This document shows, in pieces, positions 1-7,239 of a DNA stretch of 36,271 nucleotides. The stretch lies in assembly GCA_963627615.1 (NCBI GenBank), contig CAVGBV010000010.1:1-36271 (forward strand), given 5' to 3'. This DNA comes from Faecimorpha sp963627615. GTDB taxonomy: Bacteria; Bacillota; Clostridia; Lachnospirales; Bianqueaceae. Numbering within the stretch: the stretch's first letter is position 1; each line of letters opens with the position of its first letter. The position numbers were made by a program, and so were the translations under genes. The notes beneath the pieces are model-generated. The model was given only the letters and a program-made list of their open reading frames with translations. It was not told the DNA's origin and ran no database searches.

Positions 1-1375
1 TCAGAACCTCTGCTCCCATATGAGAACGGGTATCCAGAGCGTGCAGAGAGAAGTTCTGGAACTGCGCTACAAAGTAGCGGGCTGCCTGAGCATCCGGAGT
101 CTCCGGGTTATCCGTAATAATATCCTTGAAGGTCGGCTTGCCGTCGACATAATCCCAGGAAAATCCCTCTTCGCCATAAGCAAAAAACTTCGCTCCTTCT
201 TCTGTATACGCATAGTCCAGGAAACGAGCCGCCGCGCCGATATTCTTGCACTGCGTACTGATCGAGCTTGAGCATCCTCCAAACGGATTCGTATAATGCC
301 CCATCTGCGGTTCATCACCCTTATTCATCACCAAAGAGCGCAGTCCCGTTACCTTATAGGTAGAATCCCCCTCATTTGCCTTGATGCAGTTCTGAATGTT
401 ACGGATCTGCTGCAGAGCGATACCCGCCTGTCCGTTCGCGAACTTGGACTGTACGGTACTCTTGTCTACAGATGCCAGGTCAGTGTCGATCAGGCCTTCT
501 GCGTACCACTTGGCCATCTCGGTTACAAATTCCTTGTAGCCTGCTTCGGTCGGTCCAAACTTAACTGTATCCCCGTCTATAAAGAAGGGATAGCAAACGC
601 CCCACGGAGAACTGAGTCCGGCAGCCGCGTACTCCAGGAACAGCCAACGGCTCTCAAAGGCCATGGGCGCCGCAATATTCAGATCATCCTTAAATCTGTT
701 CAGGACGTTGTACCACTCTTCAACGGTCTCCGGAGCCTGCGCGCCAATCTGATCCAGGAAATCCTGACGAACAACCCATCCAGTAGCTGATCTTTCGCTG
801 TTATTGCCGTAGTTCGGGAAACAGAACCATGTCCCGTCATCCATACTGACTGTCTTATTGGCGGTCTCATCGCTCTCCAGCCATCCTGTCAGAGCCGGAA
901 AATACTGCTTATAATCATTTAGCGGAATGATATATCCATCACTGATCGCCGCAGCCGGGCCGCCCTTAAAGGTAATCCAGTTGGCCAGCAAAATATCCGG
1001 ATATACACCGGATGCGAGCAGCAGCATAAATGCCTCATTGTTTCCCTGCGGAGAGGAGGCTGATCCGATAAAATCCAGCTGTACACCTGTCTTCTCCTGG
1101 ATTACATCCCAAAAATAATGTCCCTTAACCCAACTCGGAATATCCTTTTCCTCCGTTTTATCCATGTTGATGGACAGAGTTACGGTCCCATCCATCGGGT
1201 AAGTAAAGTCCGCAGCCGCATAAGGATCATCATCCTGCTTGCTGGTCTCCTGCTGACTGGTCGCCTTGCTGCTATCGTTCTTGCTGCTGTTGCCGCCGTT
1301 ACCGGAGCAGCCAGCAAGACAGGAAACGATGAGTATTACAGATAACAGTCCTGCCCAAAACCTCTTCACTTGCAT
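1..1375 (-). CDS. Extracellular sugar-binding lipoprotein of an ABC importer (LplA-like), C-terminus outside the window
   Basis: My own translation from ATG at 1375 stays open to the window edge (458 residues) and has no stop, so the protein is partial at its C-terminus. It begins with a basic n-region and hydrophobic core, then a lipobox ending in LAGC (Cys22), followed by a Ser/Asn/Lys/Gln/Asp-rich linker. This is a classic type II signal for a lipid-anchored binding protein. The mature part matches family 1 extracellular solute-binding proteins (for example AFMLLLASGVYPDILLANW, ETVEEWYNVLNRFKDDL, NGQAGIALQQ), particularly the large LplA-like group of about 550 residues. An AAGGGGG ribosome-binding site precedes the ATG. 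The gene lies downstream of three Gfo/Idh genes, separated by a hairpin and its own possible promoter. Partner permeases are expected to the left. The substrate is unknown; this subfamily often takes oligosaccharides. Confidence 0.88.
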   Translation of the reverse strand, partial: MQVKRFWAGLLSVILIVSCLAGCSGNGGNSSKNDSSKATSQQETSKQDDDPYAAADFTYPMDGTVTLSINMDKTEEKDIPSWVKGHYFWDVIQEKTGVQLDFIGSASSPQGNNEAFMLLLASGVYPDILLANWITFKGGPAAAISDGYIIPLNDYKQYFPALTGWLESDETANKTVSMDDGTWFCFPNYGNNSERSATGWVVRQDFLDQIGAQAPETVEEWYNVLNRFKDDLNIAAPMAFESRWLFLEYAAAGLSSPWGVCYPFFIDGDTVKFGPTEAGYKEFVTEMAKWYAEGLIDTDLASVDKSTVQSKFANGQAGIALQQIRNIQNCIKANEGDSTYKVTGLRSLVMNKGDEPQMGHYTNPFGGCSSSISTQCKNIGAAARFLDYAYTEEGAKFFAYGEEGFSWDYVDGKPTFKDIITDNPETPDAQAARYFVAQFQNFSLHALDTRSHMGAEVL

Positions 1376-1411
1376 TGTAGTACCCCCTTAAAATGTTTTA
1401 AATAAACAAAG

Positions 1412-1463
1412 ATTATACGTTCTTGTTTATTCATTATGCCCAATATTATGTCATATCCGTCAA
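1412..1463 (-). promoter_or_regulatory. Possible sigma-A promoter of the binding-protein gene
   Basis: On the minus strand, TTGACG at 1463-1458 is followed after 19 bases by CATAAT at 1438-1433. A second, better -10 (TATAAT at 1417-1412) lacks a good -35. Either would give a short AT-rich leader before the ATG at 1375. An extra promoter makes sense because a hairpin lies upstream at 1602-1643 and binding proteins usually need more copies than the enzymes. Confidence 0.45.
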
Positions 1464-1601
1464 TACTTTCAAGCACTTTTTTGTTTTTCCATCATCTTCA
1501 TCGGATGTATCAAAAGGCTCCTGTAGACATTTGTACATATATACAATACATGTTCTAATCCACCATGCATTTTCTCCAAAAATATTTTATTTTTTCTCTT
1601 A

Positions 1602-1643
1602 AATAGGAAAAGAGGCCGTCTTTCGACAGCCTCTTTTCCTATT
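1602..1643 (-). terminator. Hairpin terminator or attenuator after the Gfo/Idh gene
   Basis: A 15-base perfect inverted repeat (AATAGGAAAAGAGGC at 1602-1616 and its complement at 1629-1643) begins 11 bases after the stop of the Gfo/Idh gene at 1654. The loop can pair further (GTC/GAC). The U-tract beyond it is poor, so it may be a partial terminator or an mRNA-stabilising hairpin rather than a full stop. The rest of 1376-1653 holds only AT-rich sequence. Confidence 0.55.
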
Positions 1644-1653
1644 CTCCTTCCAA

Positions 1654-2643
1654 TCATTCATTTCTTGCCGACCGATAGATCTGGAACATCAGACGCATGG
1701 TACGCTCCGCCTCTTCCAGCTTGACCAGATATTCTTCCGAACCGTCCAGCGACGCGTAAAAGTTGCGGATACAGCTCAGATGTCCGGTCCCCCAGTAGCT
1801 CTTGCCAAAAGCCTCTTTGGCCGCAAACTCTACCTTCTGATACTCTCCCGTGTTTTCCTTGATGTAAAGCTTATCGCCCTCCAGACGATAGGTCCGGTTC
1901 TCGCAGACAATCTCGATCAGAACCGGCGCGTTGCCGCAGTAGACGTTGGTAGCGTAAAAGCATGCAGTCGCACCGCTTTTATACTGGATCCACGCCTCCA
2001 GCGTATCCTCCGTCTCGATTACGCCTTTCAGATGATGATTGGCCATCGTCGCTTCCGCCGTCTGGGCTTCTCCCAGCAGAACCGTCAAAAGATCCAGCGT
2101 ATGAATCGACTGGTTGATCAGAACACTGCCGCCCTCCAGGGCCATTGTCCCTCTCCAGCCGCTCTCCGTATAATACGGCGCCTCCCGGTGCCATGTCACA
2201 AACGCGCGCGCGCCGAGGACCTTGCCGCCCTCTCCCTTTTGCAGCGCCTGCTGCACATACCGCACGTTATCATTATACTGGTTCTGAAAGCACACGCCCA
2301 CATGCACCTTCTTCGCCGCCTCCATCAATGCGTCCATCTGCTCGTCATTGACCGCCGCCGGTTTCTCCGTGAACACCTGGATTCCCTTCTCCGCCGCCTG
2401 CAATGCCATGGGAACATGCAGCGCATGCGGTGTACAGATATGCAGCACATCCAGATGCTCTGCCGCCAGCATCTCTTCCAGACTGGCATAGGCATTGCCG
2501 CCGTATTCTGACGCAAAGCTCCGCGCCCGCTCCGGCTTGCAGTCCGCAAACGCGATCATTTTCACATTGTCCATCCTCAGCAGGCTCTGAGCGTGTACTC
2601 TGGCAATTCCGCCGCAGCCCACGATTCCTACTCGATACTCCAT
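1654..2643 (-). CDS. Gfo/Idh/MocA family oxidoreductase
   Basis: This is a 329-residue NAD(P)-dependent dehydrogenase of the Gfo/Idh/MocA family. The N-terminal Rossmann fold starts VGIVGCGGIARVHAQSLL, with acidic AFADCKPERA at the end of strand 2. The family EKP motif is intact (VFTEKPAAVN, about residue 95), and the C-terminal half carries the substrate sheet (GGSVLINQSIHTLDLLTVLLG, with the family His near residue 180). I chose ATG 2643 because the protein then begins directly at strand 1 (MEYRVG). A longer reading from 2676 adds 11 unrelated residues. The start overlaps the end of the DUF6807 gene by 16 bases, so the two are translationally coupled. Such enzymes oxidise or epimerise sugars, polyols or glycosides; the substrate cannot be told from sequence. 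Confidence 0.9.
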   Translation of the reverse strand: MEYRVGIVGCGGIARVHAQSLLRMDNVKMIAFADCKPERARSFASEYGGNAYASLEEMLAAEHLDVLHICTPHALHVPMALQAAEKGIQVFTEKPAAVNDEQMDALMEAAKKVHVGVCFQNQYNDNVRYVQQALQKGEGGKVLGARAFVTWHREAPYYTESGWRGTMALEGGSVLINQSIHTLDLLTVLLGEAQTAEATMANHHLKGVIETEDTLEAWIQYKSGATACFYATNVYCGNAPVLIEIVCENRTYRLEGDKLYIKENTGEYQKVEFAAKEAFGKSYWGTGHLSCIRNFYASLDGSEEYLVKLEEAERTMRLMFQIYRSARNE

Positions 2644-3821
2644 AATTGGTCCCCCATCTGTGCGTATTCCTGACAACGGCCTTCGATATCGGCCTGTTTG
2701 CTGTCCCCTGCATGTACAAGGATCCTCTGCCGGAACGTATATGTCCCGCCCGCCTCCAACAGATATCCACCCTGAAAATGAAAATTAGACGCGGTCATCG
2801 GCCCGTAATCCCGGACAAACCAACGGTTCGGATAATCCTGTGAATCCCGGCCGATCATCATCGCCAGTCCCGCTTCTGTCCTATCCTTACCGATCACGCC
2901 GGAACAATCCACCCAATCCGCGGTCTCTCCAAAGATCTCACGTTCTCCGTTTCTGCCGCCGGAAGCCGTAAGTGTTCCGGACAGGTCCGCGCACATCTGC
3001 TCGTTTACCCGGACAAATGGAAATCCGCCTTCCTTGGTCGGTCCGAACTGAACCTTTCCCCGCGAAGCATGCAATACCGTACAAAAATCGATATAACGCA
3101 TCTCCGGCGGCAGATTATAAAACCGAATGGTACGTGTGTCCTGCATCAGCAGTTCTCCTGCCTCTGACAGCCAGTCCACCAGCTCTGTCATCTGTCCGAC
3201 GACCGGACCTCCCTGTAAAAGCAAGAAACTATGATGCCTCTGACGTCCTTCTCCCTGGAACTCATGATAGACCTGATGTCCGTTGACCTCATCATGGCCC
3301 CACCAGATTCCGTGATGGTGAATGTGATCCGCCGGTTCATTCTGGATCACACTCTTTCTGCCGGGGCCGTACAACGGATACATATACGGCTTAGGCATAT
3401 CGGAAGAATAATAATATCTCGTAACAGGCTCTCCGTCATAGCAGACAATCACTCTGGCATTCTCATCCTGTTTCTTAAAGTATACGCCGCAGGTATACAG
3501 CCAGGGATTGGATCTACGTTCCTCCCCCTGTGCGACTTTCTCCGGTTCTGCGGTATACAGCAAGACCTCCCCGCTATATGCCTCATCCGCCAGAATATAC
3601 AACGCAGGCTCTTTCGCCACTTTCTCCAGCGACGCTTCCATCCCATACACAAACAGCTGTGCCCGATAGCGGCGTCCTGTATCCGGCCGCACCGCCCATA
3701 GCTCATTTTCCCCCTGACTGACAAGGAGTTTCTGATACATATTCTCCTCCAGAGGAATCCGAACCACCGTCGGAACCAGTCTGACATGGATTGAAAATTT
3801 TATATCACTGAGCCGTTCCAT
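2628..3821 (-). CDS. DUF6807 (PmoA-like) family protein
   Basis: This 397-residue protein has the hallmark histidine cluster DHIHHHGIWWGH near residue 165 and the C-terminal block NRWFVRDYGPMTASNFHFQ, both typical of DUF6807, formerly named PmoA family. Despite the old name there is no link to methane oxidation. The family occurs in saccharolytic bacteria and is often encoded beside Gfo/Idh dehydrogenases. No signal peptide or membrane segment is visible, so it is probably cytoplasmic. The start lies 4 bases after the preceding Gfo/Idh stop, with GGGAGATGAGG as ribosome-binding site, and the end overlaps the next Gfo/Idh gene. The His-rich motif suggests metal or sugar binding, but the biochemical role is unknown to me. 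The context favours handling of a product of the neighbouring dehydrogenases. Confidence 0.8.
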   Translation of the reverse strand: MERLSDIKFSIHVRLVPTVVRIPLEENMYQKLLVSQGENELWAVRPDTGRRYRAQLFVYGMEASLEKVAKEPALYILADEAYSGEVLLYTAEPEKVAQGEERRSNPWLYTCGVYFKKQDENARVIVCYDGEPVTRYYYSSDMPKPYMYPLYGPGRKSVIQNEPADHIHHHGIWWGHDEVNGHQVYHEFQGEGRQRHHSFLLLQGGPVVGQMTELVDWLSEAGELLMQDTRTIRFYNLPPEMRYIDFCTVLHASRGKVQFGPTKEGGFPFVRVNEQMCADLSGTLTASGGRNGEREIFGETADWVDCSGVIGKDRTEAGLAMMIGRDSQDYPNRWFVRDYGPMTASNFHFQGGYLLEAGGTYTFRQRILVHAGDSKQADIEGRCQEYAQMGDQLWSIE

Positions 3822-3825
3822 CGCC

Positions 3826-4902
3826 TCATCTCCCGATCTGTACAGCCTGCATCTGCGCCTTCACGCACAGTTCCGCCGCCTTAAAGGCATGCTCCTGTGT
3901 CATGGCGTTTTCCGTACGGTTGATGCAGTCCAGAATCAATTGTCCAAAGAAGGGATATCCTACCTTGCCGCGCACATCAAAGGTATGTTCACCCTTCTGA
4001 TCCGCCATGAAGACTGTCCCGCCCAGCTGTCCGGTACCAATATTGACATATTTTCTAAGTTCGATATATCCTTCCGTTCCCAGAATAAACATCCGGCCGT
4101 CGCCCCAGTTGGACAATCCGTCCGGAGTGAACCAGTCTACCCGAAAATAGCCGGCAGCGCCATTATCCGCAACCAGAGAAGCGTCCCCGAAATCATCCAG
4201 CTCCGGGTATTCCGGATGCGCGTAATTGGCAATCTGGCTGTGAACAACCTTCGCGTCATGCGCTCCCGTATAATATAGAAACTGTTCGATCTGATGGCTT
4301 CCGATGTCGCATAAGATTCCGCCGTACTTTTCCTTCTGGAAAAACCACTCCGGGCGGGCCGGAGCGCTCAGCCTGTGCGGCCCCATCCCCAAGGTCTGAA
4401 TCACACGGCCGATGGCTCCCTGCTCGATCAGCTGTCCCGCGAAAACCGCGTCCTCCACATGAAGCCGTTCACTATAATACACCGCGTATTTCTTACCTGT
4501 CTCACGCACCTTGGCCTTGGCCGCCTCCAGCTGCTCCAATGTAGTCAACGGTGCTTTGTCCGTAAAATAATCCTTACCCGCATCCATCACCCGCAGTCCC
4601 AGCGCGCAGCGTTCCGATGTCACGGCAGCGCCGGCCACAAGCCGCACCTCCGGATCCATGAGGACTTCCTCTTCGCAGCGTGCCCTTCGGGCCTGCGGAT
4701 ACATCTTCAGATACCGCTCCACCTTGGCCTCGTCCGGATCATAAATCCATTTCAGCGTCGCACCCGCTTCATTCAGCCCGTTGCACATTCCGCCGATGTG
4801 CGCGTGATCCAGCGCAACCGCCGCATATACAAACTCTCCCGGCTTTACTACCGGATTGGGCTTGCCTGTAGGCATATAATTCATTCCTTCTGCTCTCGCC
4901 AT
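3826..4902 (-). CDS. Divergent Gfo/Idh/MocA family protein
   Basis: The start at ATG 4902 is fixed by AAGGAGGG just upstream; the frame is open to 5073, but that extension overlaps the previous gene. The 358-residue product has overall Gfo/Idh organisation, including EKYGGILCDIGSHQIEQFLYY, which corresponds to the substrate-domain GG...D.G.H motif, and the C-terminal family sheet. Two hallmarks are altered. The glycine-rich nucleotide loop reads VALDHAHIGGM rather than GxGxxG, and the EKP motif reads FTDKAPLTT. This divergent subfamily may bind its cofactor differently or have lost dehydrogenase activity. It sits between another Gfo/Idh gene (stop at 4916, inside the ribosome-binding region of this gene) and the DUF6807 gene, clearly in one operon. 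Confidence 0.85.
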   Translation of the reverse strand: MARAEGMNYMPTGKPNPVVKPGEFVYAAVALDHAHIGGMCNGLNEAGATLKWIYDPDEAKVERYLKMYPQARRARCEEEVLMDPEVRLVAGAAVTSERCALGLRVMDAGKDYFTDKAPLTTLEQLEAAKAKVRETGKKYAVYYSERLHVEDAVFAGQLIEQGAIGRVIQTLGMGPHRLSAPARPEWFFQKEKYGGILCDIGSHQIEQFLYYTGAHDAKVVHSQIANYAHPEYPELDDFGDASLVADNGAAGYFRVDWFTPDGLSNWGDGRMFILGTEGYIELRKYVNIGTGQLGGTVFMADQKGEHTFDVRGKVGYPFFGQLILDCINRTENAMTQEHAFKAAELCVKAQMQAVQIGR

Positions 4903-4915
4903 TTTGGTGCCCTCC

Positions 4916-6076
4916 TTATTGATAATTGCTGCCCAGTGTGATCGATTCTCCTGCGCCAAGTTCCTGAATCGACGCTGTCTTTTCATAAAAATGAATCGCG
5001 TTCTTCTGGATACCGTCCGCCGTATAATAGATATCTTCCTTCTGGATCGGCAGCTGTACCGTACGATGCTCAAATCCCGCCTTATAAATGGCCGTGATCA
5101 GTTCTATTGTTCTGCGCCCCTCTTCACCGGTAATCAGCGGACTTGTCCCTGTCTCGATCGCATGGAGGACATTGTCGATTTCCCCTTCATGGCCCACATG
5201 CTCCAGCGGCGGTATACTGTCATAGAACTCCTGCAGCTTCTTCTCCGTCTCTGTATCCCGATCCGGGAAGCCATTGGGGCGTGCCGCACTGCAGTATAAC
5301 TTCCACGGCGCCGATACTCTGGCCTTCTCCGTCTGGAAGATCACCTGCTGCTCCTCTCCATGATGAATGACAGAACTTGTAATCTGTGCCACCGCTCCGC
5401 GGTCATACTGCAGCACCGCTATGGAGACATCCTCCACCTCCGCGTTATCATGCGCGGCATTGCTCAAGAGTGCCTGGACACTCTTCGGCAGCCCCATCAT
5501 CCATCCGAGCATATCGATGTGGTGTACAGCGTGATTGAGCGTACAGCCGCCGCCTTCCTTTTCCCAGGTGCCTCTCCACCACAGATCATAATAATTGTGG
5601 GCTCTCCACCAGTAGGAATCGATCTGCGCGTGGAGTACCCGGCCGGCCAGGCCGCTATCCAGCACTTTCTTAAGCTTCATGATGGGATCCCGGAAGCGAT
5701 TCTGCGCAATGACTCCCAATACTTTTCCATGTTCCTTGGCCGCCTCTATCATCTCATCGCATTCCTGCAGGGATGTTGCCATCGGCTTCTCCACCAGAAC
5801 GTTCTTACCATGCTGTAAAAAATGAATCGCAATGGATGCATGGCAGTAGGGCGGCGTGCAGACACTGACAAGATCGATATCCTCCCGATCCAGCAGCTTT
5901 TCATGATCGTCCACCACATCGGCTCCGGTCAACTGATACTTCTCCTTCTTCGCCTGCGCCTTCTCCGGGAAGATATCACACAATGCTACGATCTGGCAGC
6001 GTTCCGGAAACGCCAGATACCCCTCTATATGAGCCGTCGAAATATTGCCTGTTCCAATCACTGCTACTCGAATCAT
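4916..6076 (-). CDS. Gfo/Idh/MocA family oxidoreductase
   Basis: This is a 386-residue canonical family member. The Rossmann loop is VAVIGTGNISTAHIEGY, the EKP motif is VLVEKPMATSLQECDEMI, and GGGCTLNHAVHHIDMLGWM provides the substrate-side histidines. The start at ATG 6076 is preceded by AAAGGAG; an upstream in-frame ATG at 6151 would add 25 residues with no match to the fold. It is the first enzyme gene after the AraC-type regulator, separated by about 90 bases. The role is probably NAD(P)-linked oxidation or reduction of a sugar derivative taken up by the binding-protein transporter of the same cluster. The specific substrate is unknown. Confidence 0.9.
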   Translation of the reverse strand: MIRVAVIGTGNISTAHIEGYLAFPERCQIVALCDIFPEKAQAKKEKYQLTGADVVDDHEKLLDREDIDLVSVCTPPYCHASIAIHFLQHGKNVLVEKPMATSLQECDEMIEAAKEHGKVLGVIAQNRFRDPIMKLKKVLDSGLAGRVLHAQIDSYWWRAHNYYDLWWRGTWEKEGGGCTLNHAVHHIDMLGWMMGLPKSVQALLSNAAHDNAEVEDVSIAVLQYDRGAVAQITSSVIHHGEEQQVIFQTEKARVSAPWKLYCSAARPNGFPDRDTETEKKLQEFYDSIPPLEHVGHEGEIDNVLHAIETGTSPLITGEEGRRTIELITAIYKAGFEHRTVQLPIQKEDIYYTADGIQKNAIHFYEKTASIQELGAGESITLGSNYQ

Positions 6077-6167
6077 TCTCTGATTCTCCTTTCGTTGTTT
6101 TTTGACTTTATTATATAGAGGCCCATTGCCTGATACAATGCATGGATTCAATCAGAATTTATAAAAA

Positions 6168-6905
6168 TTAAAGGTTTCGATAATGAATCGGTGAGATTCC
6201 CATCTGCTTTTTAAAGGTATTGCTGAAATAATAAATATCTTTGAATCCGACCCTTTCCGCTACCTCTCCCACGGTATACTCCCCGGCCCGCAGCAGATCT
6301 GCTGCCTTATTGATGCGTACACGGCTGACAAAAGCGGCTATCGTGCAGTCTTCCTCCCGTCGGAACAGGGCTCCGCAGTATACAGGGTTCAGTCCCTGCC
6401 GCTGTGCCAGACTCTGCACCGTAAGCTCTTCACAGTAATGCGCGAGGATATACCTTCGGATCGCCTCCACATGGAGATTGCGCCGTCCGGGGTCCTCCTC
6501 GTACAGCAGTCGGTGCAGCACCAGCGCGAACAGAGCCTGACACTTCATCTCATATCCCGTCCGCTTCTGCAGCCATTCATAACGAATTTCCTGAAACAGC
6601 CTTGAAAACTCATCCAGATCCGAACGCAGCTGCATCGTATCCAGCTCTATGTTTTCCCCTTCCGGCAGCCGAAAATCGATCGCCGTGCAGCGCATGCCTT
6701 CGGTCGAATAGGAACGCACACCGCCCGGCTTGATAAAGATCACATTGCCCACTCTCGGCTCATAGCTCTGGCCATCAATGGTATAATGCGCTCCGCCCTC
6801 CATGACAAAAACCAGTGAATACTGAGAAATCCGATGATTCTCCGCATGCCACGCGCCGGGCGTACATTCTTTTTGTACGAAATAATACATCTCAGGATGA
6901 AGCAT
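6168..6905 (-). CDS. AraC family transcriptional regulator
   Basis: This is a 245-residue regulator. The N-terminal half is a cupin-like effector domain (SLVFVMEGGAHYTIDG, VIFIKPGGVRSY). The C-terminal 100 residues form the double helix-turn-helix of AraC/XylS proteins, ending with VGEVAERVGFKDIYYFSNTF and the diagnostic KKQMGISPIHYR. The start at 6905 follows an AGGAGGGG site. It is the first gene of the leftward operon, so it most likely activates transport and oxidation genes in response to their sugar substrate, and may also act on the divergent spacer to its right. Confidence 0.92.
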   Translation of the reverse strand: MLHPEMYYFVQKECTPGAWHAENHRISQYSLVFVMEGGAHYTIDGQSYEPRVGNVIFIKPGGVRSYSTEGMRCTAIDFRLPEGENIELDTMQLRSDLDEFSRLFQEIRYEWLQKRTGYEMKCQALFALVLHRLLYEEDPGRRNLHVEAIRRYILAHYCEELTVQSLAQRQGLNPVYCGALFRREEDCTIAAFVSRVRINKAADLLRAGEYTVGEVAERVGFKDIYYFSNTFKKQMGISPIHYRNL

Positions 6906-6931
6906 TCTGACCCCTCCTTTTATTTATAAAT

Positions 6932-6960
6932 ATTATACTTCCTGTACCGTCAAATAGCAA
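6932..6960 (-). promoter_or_regulatory. Promoter of the AraC/Gfo-Idh operon
   Basis: On the minus strand, TTGCTA at 6960-6955 and a perfect TATAAT at 6937-6932 are separated by 17 bases. The -10 lies 27 bases ahead of the ATG at 6905, leaving a leader of about 20 bases that carries the ribosome-binding site. The spacer 6906-7239 between this gene and glnN holds no gene that I can support. Confidence 0.6.
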
Positions 6961-7019
6961 GAAAGTCTTTTAACAAGTATTCATTCTTCATCCTTCATAA
7001 TCAGCCTCATCACCTAAGC

Positions 7020-7034
7020 ATACAGATTCTGTAT
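7020..7034. promoter_or_regulatory. 15-bp near-perfect palindrome, candidate operator
   Basis: The sequence is ATACAGA-T-TCTGTAT, two 7-base arms around one base. It lies in the divergent spacer about 85 bp upstream of the AraC-operon promoter and 95 bp upstream of the glnN promoter. The symmetry suits a dimeric regulator; which one is not known. Confidence 0.35.
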
Positions 7035-7089
7035 CTTTGCCTGTTTATGTATAATTGCACTAATTCTCTTATTCATTCCACCGGATTGT

Positions 7090-7120
7090 TTTTGCAAGTT
7101 TTTATTTAAAACTTGCAAAA
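7090..7120. promoter_or_regulatory. 13-bp perfect inverted repeat next to the glnN promoter, candidate operator
   Basis: TTTTGCAAGTTTT at 7090-7102 and its exact complement at 7108-7120 flank a 5-base spacer. The right arm ends 6 bases before the glnN -35. No gene ends nearby, since both neighbours read outward, so a terminator role is unlikely. A dimeric regulator bound here would contact RNA polymerase at the glnN promoter. Confidence 0.5.
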
Positions 7121-7126
7121 TGACTC

Positions 7127-7155
7127 TTGACAAATCTCTTATTCTCCCGTATAAT
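7127..7155 (+). promoter_or_regulatory. Consensus sigma-A promoter of glnN
   Basis: TTGACA (7127-7132) and TATAAT (7150-7155) are separated by exactly 17 bases, so both hexamers are perfect. The predicted start of transcription is near 7162, which leaves a 78-base leader before the glnN ATG containing a terminator hairpin. A consensus promoter followed at once by a terminator points to control after initiation. Confidence 0.85.
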
Positions 7156-7167
7156 GAATCGCGTAAA

Positions 7168-7208
7168 CAGCAAAGGCGCTGCGACTATAGGTCGTGGCGC
7201 CTATTTTT
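7168..7208 (+). terminator. Leader terminator (attenuator) of glnN with an alternative small hairpin
   Basis: An 11-bp stem (7175-7185 pairing with 7191-7201, including two G-U pairs) with a 5-base loop is followed by TATTTTT, a textbook intrinsic terminator 13 bases after the predicted transcript start. Its left arm also belongs to a competing hairpin: CAGC (7168-7171), loop AAAGGC (7172-7177), GCTG (7178-7181). That six-base loop has A at position 1 and G at position 4, the pattern bound by ANTAR-domain antiterminators. Only one such hairpin fits in the leader, whereas the classic ANTAR target has two, so the regulator assignment is an inference. Confidence 0.7.
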
Positions 7209-7239
7209 GTAACACGCCATATATAGAGGAGGAACCATC

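Noticed and set aside
1469..1657. A 62-codon minus-strand frame after the first Gfo/Idh gene.
   Set aside because: It runs through the hairpin at 1602-1643 and AT-rich spacer, with no ribosome-binding site and no domain.
7162..7239. A glutamine-sensing riboswitch ahead of glnN.
   Set aside because: The leader is too short, and the only structures seen are the terminator and a four-pair hairpin; the glutamine-riboswitch core is absent.
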